The notes beneath the pieces were generated by a model that saw only the letters and a program-made list of their open reading frames with translations, was not told the origin of the DNA and ran no database searches. A stretch of 64,000 nucleotides of DNA, from positions 1-64,000 of the forward strand of contig JBGVIT010000064.1 in NCBI GenBank assembly GCA_045128915.1. The letters run 5' to 3'. Within the stretch, counting starts at the first letter, position 1; each line of letters begins with the position of its first letter. Shown here piece after piece: positions 6,412 through 12,837 of this stretch. Position numbers and translations under genes: made by a program. Source of the stretch: RGIG9115 sp045128915. GTDB lineage: Bacteria > Bacillota > Clostridia > UBA1381.

Positions 6412-6488
6412 CCACTACTAGTGTTTAACGGCTAGCACGCTTGCCTTCCAAGCTGGAAGTGAGGGTTCGAGTCCCTCGTGGTGGTCCA
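6412..6488 (+). tRNA. tRNA-Gly (TCC)
   Basis: Acceptor CCACTAC/GTGGTGG, anticodon loop CTTCCAA. The anticodon stem CTTGC/GCTGG carries one T-T mismatch. T arm GAGGG-TTCGAGT-CCCTC, encoded CCA. Confidence 0.9.
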
Positions 6489-6491
6489 TAT

Positions 6492-6569
6492 TGCAGAATA
6501 GTAGCAGTCGGTTAGCTCGCTGGGTTCATACCCCAGAGGTCGTGGGTTCGAGTCCCTCTTCTGCAACCA
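6492..6569 (+). tRNA. tRNA-Met (CAT)
   Basis: Acceptor TGCAGAA/TTCTGCA, anticodon loop TTCATAC on CTGGG/CCCAG, one T-T mismatch in the T stem, encoded CCA. Whether it is elongator Met or an Ile tRNA with modified C34 cannot be told from sequence. Confidence 0.88.
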
Positions 6570-6573
6570 ATAT

Positions 6574-6650
6574 GTTGTTAGTAGCTCAATCGGTAGAGCA
6601 CCGCACTGTGGATGCGGGGGTTGCAGGTTCGAATCCTGTCTTCCAACCCA
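6574..6650 (+). tRNA. tRNA-His (GTG)
   Basis: Anticodon loop CTGTGGA on CCGCA/TGCGG. An extra 5' G (6574) can pair with C73 (6647), the histidine identity pair. The acceptor stem TTGTTAG/CTTCCAA has two central mismatches, so function may be reduced. Encoded CCA. Confidence 0.88.
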
Positions 6651-6654
6651 ATAA

Positions 6655-6730
6655 TGGAGAGTCATCTAATCGGTTAGGATATGACGCTTTGACCGTCACA
6701 ATGGTAGTTCGAATCTACCCTCTCCAGCCA
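6655..6730 (+). tRNA. tRNA-Gln (TTG)
   Basis: Acceptor TGGAGAG/CTCTCCA, anticodon loop CTTTGAC on TGACG/CGTCA, encoded CCA. Confidence 0.95.
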
Positions 6731-6732
6731 AT

Positions 6733-6809
6733 GACTTCTTAGCTCAGCTGGCTAGAGCAACGCACTTTTAATGCGAAGGTCGGTAGTTCAAATCTACTAG
6801 GAGTCACCA
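6733..6809 (+). tRNA. tRNA-Lys (TTT)
   Basis: Acceptor GACTTCT/AGGAGTC, anticodon loop CTTTTAA on ACGCA/TGCGA, T arm GGTAG-TTCAAAT-CTACT, encoded CCA. Last tRNA of the array. Arg, Ile and Tyr tRNAs were not found. Confidence 0.94.
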
Positions 6810-6812
6810 AAA

Positions 6813-6926
6813 AAACAAGGACACCTTATTTTATTTTTGTAAGATTTTGTTGAATTTTTCAAGGTATAAGCACTTAGCTTAAAATTAGACTGTTTTATCT
6901 ATAAAAACTTCAAGTTTTCCTTGTTT
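6813..6926 (+). ncRNA. Structured element closing the tRNA array
   Basis: A perfect 9-bp long-range stem joins AAACAAGGA (6813-6821) and TCCTTGTTT (6918-6926) and encloses a TAAGC/GCTTA hairpin. Its layout mirrors the stem-closed element at the 5' end of the array. It may be a small RNA or a 3' processing domain. No known family recognised. Confidence 0.5.
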
Positions 6927-6939
6927 CTTGTATATAGTT

Positions 6940-6987
6940 CCTCGTAAGAGCCTGTCTTGAATGGGCGATGACTACGAGGTTTTTTTA
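6940..6987 (+). terminator. Terminator of the tRNA array
   Basis: CCTCGTA (6940-6946) pairs with TACGAGG (6973-6979), followed by seven or more T. It lies back to back with the late-operon terminator on the other strand. Confidence 0.85.
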
Positions 6988-6993
6988 TTGCAG

Positions 6994-7020
6994 AAAAAAA
7001 GAGTGGAAATTAATCCACTC
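6994..7020 (-). terminator. Terminator of the leftward late operon
   Basis: On the - strand GAGTGGA-TTAATT-TCCACTC is followed by seven T. It overlaps the stop codon of the last late gene. Confidence 0.88.
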
Positions 7021-7381
7021 TCCATGCATCTGTTATAAAATTGTAAAACCTACTGTCAAATATATCATAAATAGAACCATCTATGCAGGTGCATATGTGA
7101 CCATTCATTCTTAACAAGTAAGTTCCCGTTTTATTAATGTTAGCAAAATCGTCTGGATACATTCCATCACAATTTACTCTCCTGCACTTCAAAACATCTT
7201 CTATTAAGAATTTATAACACATAACGCATAATTTTTCACATCCAAGCAGTTTAGCTGTGTGAAAAAGCATTTTTCTGACCTTTTTGTAAGGAATTTTTGT
7301 TGAAAGTGTTATTGCACGGGTGACACAGTCGCTAACCTTAAGGTTATCTGGGTTTACATTTAAGTAAACATAATCAGCCAC
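7010..7381 (-). CDS. Small papain-fold-like cysteine peptidase candidate
   Basis: 123 aa, GTG start overlapping the upstream stop by one base. DCVTRAI near residue 18 and NGHICTCIDGSIYDIFDS near residues 93-110 have the spacing of a Cys/His/Asp papain-like (C39/NlpC-like) site, and a C-terminal Trp follows. It is the last gene of the late operon. It could act in lysis or in cleaving a host protein or polypeptide; no endolysin of a standard class was found elsewhere, which makes the lysis option attractive but unproven. Confidence 0.5.
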   Translation of the reverse strand: MADYVYLNVNPDNLKVSDCVTRAITLSTKIPYKKVRKMLFHTAKLLGCEKLCVMCYKFLIEDVLKCRRVNCDGMYPDDFANINKTGTYLLRMNGHICTCIDGSIYDIFDSRFYNFITDAWRVD

Positions 7382-8097
7382 TAGTCTTCGCCTTCAATGA
7401 TGCAGTCGTAATAAACTGCAAGTCTCTCAGAACCTTTCAACGCACTGTCCTTATCTTCAAGCCAATCTTTTGCGAGTTCGATATAGATGTCCATATTAGA
7501 ACTTACAAACTTCTTGATTGTTTTGCAATAGTCTGTATACATCATAAGAGTAACCAAGCAAAGTTCTTCTTCGCCATAGTCTTTCATTTGAACACCTAGA
7601 CTTCTTGCTTTTGAAGAGATGTTCTCTTTTGAAAAGAAGTGTTTGTCTTTTTCTTCAACTTCTCTCATAAGTTTCATTTTCCATTCTTCAAGTTCTTCTT
7701 TTGTTAGGTTTTCGCCATAGTCACCAGCATAATCATAATTATAATCATAACCATAATCTCTGCCACGACCTCTTCCTCCACGAGCATGGTCTCTTTCTGG
7801 CATACCATAGTAACCGTTAAAAGTTCCCATTGCTTCTATTGGATAATATGTGCGACCTTCTGAACCATAGTGCCCATCTCTCATACGAGGGTAGTCATAA
7901 CCCATATCAGATTGTCTGCCTGATTCATAGTCTCTGCGACCTCTCGCATAGTCTTGTTCTGAATACGCCATATCATTTCTTGTTGAATCATATTCATAAT
8001 CGCCACCACGATAATCTCTGCCATATCCATAGTGCATACCTCTGTCGCCTCTTCTTCCTCTTCTCATTCTGCGACCCATACGAGCATATTCTCTCAT
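7381..8097 (-). CDS. RGG/YG-rich low-complexity virion-associated protein
   Basis: 238 aa. Residues 1-130 are repetitive Arg/Gly/Tyr (RGRRGDRGMHYGYG, RGGRGRGRDYGYDYNY). Residues ~130-238 form a compact helical domain starting NLTKEELEEWKMKL. RBS AAGGAGGTGTAGT before ATG. Small late-gene proteins with this kind of helical domain are common in Firmicutes gut phages but have no assigned job. RGG/YG tracts bind nucleic acid or carbohydrate, or drive condensation; that part is inference. Confidence 0.7.
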   Translation of the reverse strand: MREYARMGRRMRRGRRGDRGMHYGYGRDYRGGDYEYDSTRNDMAYSEQDYARGRRDYESGRQSDMGYDYPRMRDGHYGSEGRTYYPIEAMGTFNGYYGMPERDHARGGRGRGRDYGYDYNYDYAGDYGENLTKEELEEWKMKLMREVEEKDKHFFSKENISSKARSLGVQMKDYGEEELCLVTLMMYTDYCKTIKKFVSSNMDIYIELAKDWLEDKDSALKGSERLAVYYDCIIEGED

Positions 8098-8098
8098 A

Positions 8099-8548
8099 CT
8101 ACACCTCCTTTGTTACATTAAGAACAACGCTAGTGAATGTTGCATCAATAGCATCACTTGTATTAACCAAAGAGATTGTTTTTGCTCCAGTAGTTTTGAA
8201 ACCAAGAACGCAATCTTCGTCTACTTTTACATAATAATCAACAACAAATGTTCTAAATTCAGTTGTTGCTGTTGTTATTGTTTGTGTTGAAACGGCTCCT
8301 GTAATTGGTTCACCGTTTTCATAAAGAGCAACTGTTACATCACCAGCTGTTTCGCCAGTTCCTACAAGAGTTGCTGTAATGTGATAAATACCTTCGTGGT
8401 TAAGTGTCACACCATTTGATGTTACTGTAAATGCAGGAACACCACATCTATTTGCCTTACAAAATCTTCTATAAACATTACCAATGTTTACTTGTCCTGT
8501 TGCAAGAACGGTTTGTTCACCTATGTTTTTTAAACCAATAAGTAACAT
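8099..8548 (-). CDS. Probable virion decoration/fibre protein, beta-rich
   Basis: 149 aa from the ATG behind GGAGGTAAAGATT. Composition is Thr/Val-rich with alternating hydrophobics (YHITATLVGTGETAGDVTVALYENG) as in jelly-roll trimer domains of head fibres and TNF/C1q-like folds. It lies in the late operon just upstream of the RGG-rich gene. An open frame extends 21 codons further upstream, but it crosses a terminator and the RBS, so I chose the internal start. Confidence 0.6.
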   Translation of the reverse strand: MLLIGLKNIGEQTVLATGQVNIGNVYRRFCKANRCGVPAFTVTSNGVTLNHEGIYHITATLVGTGETAGDVTVALYENGEPITGAVSTQTITTATTEFRTFVVDYYVKVDEDCVLGFKTTGAKTISLVNTSDAIDATFTSVVLNVTKEV

Positions 8549-8561
8549 AATCTTTACCTCC

Positions 8562-8598
8562 ATAAAAATAAATAAGGCACAAGTTTTACCCTGTGCCT
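8562..8598 (-). terminator. Terminator inside the late operon
   Basis: On the - strand AGGCACA/TGTGCCT (8575-8581/8592-8598) is followed by TATTTATTTTT. A second perfect hairpin GGTAACA-AAG-TGTTACC (8604-8620) precedes it. Possibly a partial terminator that sets the ratio of the two flanking virion genes. Confidence 0.65.
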
Positions 8599-8666
8599 CA
8601 ACTGGTAACAAAGTGTTACCGATTATTCAGGATAATTAATCCTATATTTTGCCAATACTATTGGAC

Positions 8667-9383
8667 TTATAAAACGCTTGCTCCACATCCGCCAAAGTTT
8701 GCGTATGCTACATTACCACAACAGTTTGTTGGGAATGTAACTGGTTGAGCTGGCTGAACGACATATGCTGGTTGAGGGCATTTTGGACCCAAAGCATCTA
8801 TCAAATATTTGCTTTGTCTGTCGTTAGAAATTTGAGCTTTTAAGCCAGAATTTTCTGCTTGTAGACTAGCGATTTTTTCACCTGTCAAGTAATCAAGGAT
8901 AGCTTTTGTATTGTCTTGACCTGCTCTTACAACATCACAGAATCCACGGCTCATGTCAAAACGAAGAGCGTCGATGTTGCGTTGTGTTGTGCAACAACAA
9001 TCTGCGAGTTCTCTTGAGAGACCGTTAATTAAGCTAGCTTGATTATACCCGAGAGTGCAAACTGCATTGTTAACACCAGCGAACCCTGTGTTGATTGTTG
9101 AGTTAAGTCCAGAAAAACCTTGATTGATAAAGTTTTGCATTTGTGCTTGACCTAAGATAATATCGTTAAGGTCAGACATAATTTCGCTGTTTGCGAATCC
9201 TGCTGAAAGGTCAGCTTGTGTAGCACAGTTGCCACCTCTGTTTCCGTTGTTGCCGAAGCCCCAACCATTTCCGAAGATTCCTCCAACTACTGCAAGACCG
9301 ATAATCCATGACCAGTCATTCCAGCCATTATTGTTGTTATTTCCAGTTGTTACTACTGGAACTTCACCTTCAAAATATGCCAT
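8667..9383 (-). CDS. Conserved late phage protein, Asn/Gly-rich N-terminus, Cys clusters
   Basis: 238 aa from the ATG after TATGGAGGAAACCAAA; the earlier ATG is part of that RBS. An Asn/Gly/Trp-rich N-terminus contains one hydrophobic segment (WIIGLAVVGGIFG). A middle region of phased repeats follows (NQGFSGLNSTINTGFAGVNN), then ADCCCTTQRNIDALRFD and a helix (YLTGEKIASLQAENSGLKAQ). The C-terminus is Pro/Cys-rich. This architecture is frequent among gut Firmicutes phages next to structural genes. Membrane anchoring and Cys clusters suggest a surface or membrane-inserted complex; function unknown. Confidence 0.65.
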   Translation of the reverse strand: MAYFEGEVPVVTTGNNNNNGWNDWSWIIGLAVVGGIFGNGWGFGNNGNRGGNCATQADLSAGFANSEIMSDLNDIILGQAQMQNFINQGFSGLNSTINTGFAGVNNAVCTLGYNQASLINGLSRELADCCCTTQRNIDALRFDMSRGFCDVVRAGQDNTKAILDYLTGEKIASLQAENSGLKAQISNDRQSKYLIDALGPKCPQPAYVVQPAQPVTFPTNCCGNVAYANFGGCGASVL

Positions 9384-9456
9384 TTTGGTTTCCTCCATAA
9401 TTATTTATTTATATCAAACACTAACATTACTCGAGATTTGTTCGTGTAGATACCAA

Positions 9457-9699
9457 CTATCTGCCACCTAAAATTCGTGACAATCCTTGTAAGTTCTTTT
9501 CACTTACTCCATTTTGGCGTGCAAGTTGCATTAGAAACTCTTGCGGAGTTCTTCCTTGAGCCATGTTTTGCAACTGAGTTTGAAATTGCCCTATTTGGCT
9601 ATTCTTATTCATCATATTTTGCATTATTTGTTGAGGATTACCGCCCCTCTCATAAAGTGCGATAATATTTTCTATTGTTTGGTTAATATCGTTATACAT
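9457..9699 (-). CDS. Small Gln/Asn/Met-rich helical phage protein
   Basis: 80 aa. NPQQIMQNMMNKNSQIGQF and TPQEFLMQLARQNG form amphipathic helices. A GTG three codons upstream is an alternative start. Small proteins of this type recur in the same place in related phages as unknown structural accessories. Confidence 0.6.
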   Translation of the reverse strand: MYNDINQTIENIIALYERGGNPQQIMQNMMNKNSQIGQFQTQLQNMAQGRTPQEFLMQLARQNGVSEKNLQGLSRILGGR

Positions 9700-9708
9700 A
9701 GACCACAC

Positions 9709-9903
9709 CTACCTCGTTAAAGACTTTTTTATAGTGTCAATTCTCCTTGAGAGAACTTCAAGTTCACCTAAAATATGTTTTTCAAGTTCATTAACTCGCT
9801 TTTCTAATGATTTTAAAGTAAGTGTTTTTTCGTTAATTGTTTCTGCGTTGGCTAACATATCGTGTTTAGAACCAACTTTAAGCTCTCTAACCTTCTCTTC
9901 CAT
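9709..9903 (-). CDS. Short coiled-coil protein
   Basis: 64 aa. Heptad-like leucines (ETINEKTLTLKSLEKRVNEL) predict a single coiled coil. Its ATG overlaps the stop of the upstream gene (TAATG type), so the two are coupled. Function unknown. Confidence 0.6.
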   Translation of the reverse strand: MEEKVRELKVGSKHDMLANAETINEKTLTLKSLEKRVNELEKHILGELEVLSRRIDTIKKSLTR

Positions 9904-10412
9904 TACTTACCATCCTCCACAATATTTTTTATTTGAACTTTCTTTTGAAGTTGTTCGATTTTTGTGTATAAATCTTCTAAATCTTTTCGTGTTACAAAGT
10001 CTTTTGTGTCTTTTGAAGTTAAAAAGTCCTTTAATTGTTCTGGTTTTACGAAGATTTCCCCATCTGTAGGCTTTATTTCGGCTTGGTTTGAGGATTTGTC
10101 TAGCGAAGAATATTTGTAGGTTTCTAGAGCCTGTTTTCCAAGTCCGTCTGCTTTGCGTATATAAACCTCAGATTTGTCTGGGTCAATAAACATAACAGAA
10201 TTGTTTGGGGAACAAATGTGTCCCTTTGCTTGGTCGAATGTTCCGTAAAGCACTTGGCTGAATGGAGCGTTCTGTGGCATCTCTGGTTGTGGCTGTTGCA
10301 TAGCCATTTGCTGTCTAGCTTGTTGCATTTGTTGTTGATAAGCCATATAAGGCTGTGCGTATCCCATGTATGGGCTATATTGATTATTCATATAAGAATT
10401 ATTATTAAACAT
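9903..10412 (-). CDS. Gln/Met/Tyr-rich phage protein, likely virion associated
   Basis: 169 aa. The N-terminal ~50 residues are low complexity (YMAYQQQMQQARQQMAMQ). The middle (HICSPNNSVMFIDPDKSEVYIRKADGLG) is a compact beta-type core seen in many Firmicutes phage proteins of unknown role. The C-terminus is a coiled coil. RBS GAGGAGGACAT before ATG. It follows a structured leader at 10441-10495. Confidence 0.6.
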   Translation of the reverse strand: MFNNNSYMNNQYSPYMGYAQPYMAYQQQMQQARQQMAMQQPQPEMPQNAPFSQVLYGTFDQAKGHICSPNNSVMFIDPDKSEVYIRKADGLGKQALETYKYSSLDKSSNQAEIKPTDGEIFVKPEQLKDFLTSKDTKDFVTRKDLEDLYTKIEQLQKKVQIKNIVEDGK

Positions 10413-10440
10413 ATGTCCTCCTCTTTACCCAATGGTCTTT

Positions 10441-10495
10441 GGAGAAACTTACACTTGGGATAGACGAAGAGTGTCTTTGAATGTAATGTTTCTCC
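10441..10495 (-). promoter_or_regulatory. Stem-loop leader upstream of the Gln-rich gene
   Basis: GGAGAAAC (10441-10448) pairs with GTTTCTCC (10488-10495), extended by TTACA/TGTAA with one bulge and an inner AGAC/GTCT. It lies between a terminator and the RBS of the downstream - strand gene. It reads as a cis-regulatory or processing element; no promoter was visible beside it. Confidence 0.5.
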
Positions 10496-10518
10496 TTCCG
10501 ACACCTAAATTTTGGCAT

Positions 10519-10551
10519 AAAAAAAGAGGACTTGTATTCTACAAATCCTCT
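10519..10551 (-). terminator. Intrinsic terminator after the membrane/HTH gene
   Basis: On the - strand AGAGGA-TTTGTA pairs with TACAAG-TCCTCT through a 3-nt loop and is followed by seven T. It overlaps the last codons of the upstream gene. Confidence 0.85.
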
Positions 10552-11099
10552 ACATTGTTTAGTTTATTACCAATACGCCATAAAGTTTGGTATATTGTTT
10601 GCCATTCAACGGCTTCATATTTGTATTGTTCGCATTGCCACAGCCAAATCTCTTTGGGAGTCTTATGTTCATAGTAATACATATATGCGAACACGGTGTC
10701 TCTTTCAGATAACTTTGCAAGCCTGCACTTTCTCAACAATTTTTCTTTGTCGTTGCAGTATTTTTCTCTTAATTCGTTGCATAAAATCTTATAATGTCTC
10801 TCGCTTGCCTTGATACAACCCGCCCAACTAATAAAATAATTGATTGGAATTGCAGAAAACAGACTTAATTCAAAAGGCAAGACAAATGTTGTTCCAAAGA
10901 AAAACACACTTGCAGTTATCGTCCTACAAATTGATGGAACGATTGAATGATATTGTCGCTTGAATTGCGGTCTTATAACCGTGTGACAGATTATAAACAC
11001 AACGCCTTCAAGAATCTTTCCAAGAATTATGGCAGGAATAAATGTTGATAATAAAACTGTTAATACTGCAAGAATATTATTTTTATTCTTCGTAGTCAT
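10539..11099 (-). CDS. Membrane protein with C-terminal HTH; AgrB-like H-x6-C motif
   Basis: 186 aa. Two or three membrane segments occupy residues ~8-95. Between them lies QYHSIVPSICRT, a His and Cys seven residues apart, the spacing of the catalytic pair in AgrB peptidases. The C-terminal half is soluble and ends in a probable helix-turn-helix (LSERDTVFAYMYYYEHKTPK ... WQTIYQTLWRIG). It lies in the membrane-protein cluster of the late operon where lysis genes are expected. A link to AgrB is suggestive only. Confidence 0.55.
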   Translation of the reverse strand: MTTKNKNNILAVLTVLLSTFIPAIILGKILEGVVFIICHTVIRPQFKRQYHSIVPSICRTITASVFFFGTTFVLPFELSLFSAIPINYFISWAGCIKASERHYKILCNELREKYCNDKEKLLRKCRLAKLSERDTVFAYMYYYEHKTPKEIWLWQCEQYKYEAVEWQTIYQTLWRIGNKLNNVEDL

Positions 11100-11262
11100 T
11101 GTTTAAAACGCTAACCAATAGTTCGTTTGATGCAATAGCTAATTTGATTAAGTCTTTCTTTGAAAATTCGTTAGTTTTGATTTTAGCAACAACTTTTTCA
11201 ATGTCTTCTACCGCTGAACCAGCATCAGCATTTCCATAGATTGGAAAATTTGGTTTACCCAT
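11083..11262 (-). CDS. Small protein of unknown function
   Basis: 59 aa, beginning MGKPNFPIYGNADAGSAVED behind a strong AAGGAGGACTATAATA. Ends in TAA and overlaps the ATG of the membrane/HTH gene by 17 nt; it also overlaps the 3' end of the upstream membrane gene by 8 nt. C-terminal half helical. No family recognised. Confidence 0.7.
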   Translation of the reverse strand: MGKPNFPIYGNADAGSAVEDIEKVVAKIKTNEFSKKDLIKLAIASNELLVSVLNNDYEE

Positions 11263-11851
11263 TATTATAGTCCTCCTTAAAATTATAGAAATTATATAAT
11301 AAAACTAGCCAAATAAATGCGTCGATTGTCAAAACGGTGAAAGATGCACTGTTTGGAAAAGAAATTCTAAGTGATAAATTTCTAATCTCCAATGAAATTA
11401 TTTGTGCTATTGTGTGTATTGATAAACAGGTTACTATCGAGTTAAGATATTTTATATCTTTACACCCGTCTAAATTACAAATAATTGTTGGCATAATTAA
11501 CATACACAACATATTTATTGGAATATAATATACCATCAAATGCTTTTCAACAATAAATAGCAAAATGACCTCTATTGTTAAAATGCAAACATCTCTAAAC
11601 TTTAGAGACTTCTTTCTGCAACAGGCACATAAATAGAAATATCCTCCTGCAAATGAAATTATGAAGAAGAATAAATAATATGCCCATTTGTGAGAATCAA
11701 CATATTCACCTAGTTCTACTACCCTATCAACTTCGGAAAGTTCAATAACAAATTCAGGGTTAATTATCTTTAATAGGTAAAAAGAAATCAACATAATCCC
11801 GAATACTATTAAACCCATAGACCATTGGTTTTTGAATTTTTTAATTTTCAT
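11255..11851 (-). CDS. Multi-pass membrane protein, unknown
   Basis: 198 aa with about five or six hydrophobic segments (LIVFGIMLISFYLL, YYLFFFIISFAGGYFYL, VCILTIEVILLFIV, INMLCMLIMPTII, VLTIDAFIWLVLLY). RBS AGGAGTGTT before ATG. Its last codons (KEDYNNG) contain the RBS of the next gene. Position suggests a role in lysis timing or membrane remodelling; no catalytic motif seen. Confidence 0.65.
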   Translation of the reverse strand: MKIKKFKNQWSMGLIVFGIMLISFYLLKIINPEFVIELSEVDRVVELGEYVDSHKWAYYLFFFIISFAGGYFYLCACCRKKSLKFRDVCILTIEVILLFIVEKHLMVYYIPINMLCMLIMPTIICNLDGCKDIKYLNSIVTCLSIHTIAQIISLEIRNLSLRISFPNSASFTVLTIDAFIWLVLLYNFYNFKEDYNNG

Positions 11852-11863
11852 AACACTCCTGAC

Positions 11864-11892
11864 AAAAAAAGCACCAAAAAAACATTTGGTGC
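11864..11892 (-). terminator. Intrinsic terminator after the holin-like gene
   Basis: On the - strand GCACCAAA (11892-11885) pairs with TTTGGTGC (11878-11871), followed by seven T. Confidence 0.85.
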
Positions 11893-11898
11893 GGATGT

Positions 11899-12552
11899 TT
11901 AAGCTTTTGGTTGAGCTTTTGGTTGAGCTTTTTCTTTGTTTTCTTGCTCAACGATTGTTTTTGCTTGAGCGTAAAGTTTTTCAGCGTTAATCTTAGCAAC
12001 TTGTTTCTCAAGTTCTTTTGCTTTAAGAGCAACTGCTTTCACATTTGCTTTTTCTTCTTTTGTAAGTCTAGCTTTTGCAATTCTATCTTGAATTTGTGCA
12101 AGAGTTTCGCCACCGAAGAAAATTGCTACATTGTAAGCAACAATAAATGCAAGAGCAACAGCAAGTGCTGTGATTGCTACATTTGCAAAGTCAAAAGCAT
12201 AATATGCTACGGTTGCAAATGGCACAGCTGACAATGTTCCAGTAATCTTGTTACCCCAGACTTTTGTCCAGTAATTCTTAAGCATTTTCATCTTGTCATC
12301 TCCCTCCTTATATATTTTTTCTTTAACAATAGGGAAAACAATCTTAATTGTCTTTTTTATTCCCAGTTTAATGCCTTGAGTGGCAAATACAAGGAGAAAT
12401 GTAGAAAGAACAGCTATCACGCTTGAAATGCCCAGTGCAATTACATTCTCAAGAGCCTCTTCTAATAACTCCCAAGAGAACACGGTTATGGCGGTTCCAC
12501 CACTTGTTAATAACCATTTAAACTTGCGTGTTCCTTCTTTCTTTTGCTCCAT
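11899..12552 (-). CDS. Holin-like membrane protein with internal second start
   Basis: 217 aa. A hydrophobic segment around residues 38-60 (VIALGISSVIAVLSTFLLVF) is followed by two more (~110-155: VPFATVAYYAFDFANVAIT, ALAVALAFIVAYNVAIFF), then a highly charged Lys/Glu/Ala C-terminal tail ending in a KAQPKAQPKA duplication. A near-perfect SD (AAGGAGGGAGATGACAAG) precedes an in-frame ATG at 12291, giving a 130-aa form with only the last two segments, which by itself looks like a holin. Two products from one gene, as in dual-start holins, is inference. Confidence 0.55.
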   Translation of the reverse strand: MEQKKEGTRKFKWLLTSGGTAITVFSWELLEEALENVIALGISSVIAVLSTFLLVFATQGIKLGIKKTIKIVFPIVKEKIYKEGDDKMKMLKNYWTKVWGNKITGTLSAVPFATVAYYAFDFANVAITALAVALAFIVAYNVAIFFGGETLAQIQDRIAKARLTKEEKANVKAVALKAKELEKQVAKINAEKLYAQAKTIVEQENKEKAQPKAQPKA

Positions 12553-12812
12553 TACGCCTCCACTGGAGTTTCACCTTCGGCGTCAGTTGCAATTTCTTCA
12601 ACTTCTACCTCAACGATTTCAGTGTGAGTAATGCCAGCAAGAGCTTCTGTAAATTTAGCAAGTCTTACTTCGTATTTTGCATCTACTTCAGCAAGCACTC
12701 TTTCTTTTTCTTCAGCTTTTTCAGTTTCGATATTGTCGATTTTACCATTAAGATATTCGAAATAATCTTCGAAACCAGCATCAGCAACGATTACTTCTCT
12801 TTCTTCAACCAT
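12552..12812 (-). CDS. Acidic coiled-coil protein
   Basis: 86 aa, Glu/Ala/Val-rich, with one long helix (EEKERVLAEVDAKYEVRLAK) and a negatively charged C-terminus. RBS AAGGAGGTATCAAG. The stop overlaps the start of the holin-like gene (TAATG), so they are translationally coupled. Role unknown. Confidence 0.65.
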   Translation of the reverse strand: MVEEREVIVADAGFEDYFEYLNGKIDNIETEKAEEKERVLAEVDAKYEVRLAKFTEALAGITHTEIVEVEVEEIATDAEGETPVEA

Positions 12813-12837
12813 CTTGATACCTCCTTATTAGATTTTA

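Noticed and set aside
4360..6742. Several 60-100 aa open frames over the tRNA array
   Set aside because: They cover canonical tRNAs on either strand and have no ribosome-binding sites; frames are open by chance from tRNA sequence.
8549..8611. N-terminal extension of the 8099-8548 protein
   Set aside because: It runs through a terminator hairpin and the RBS; the internal ATG behind GGAGGTAAAGATT is better.
9229..9471. Pro-rich + strand frame opposite the Asn/Gly-rich gene
   Set aside because: Antisense shadow of Gly-rich codons, no RBS.
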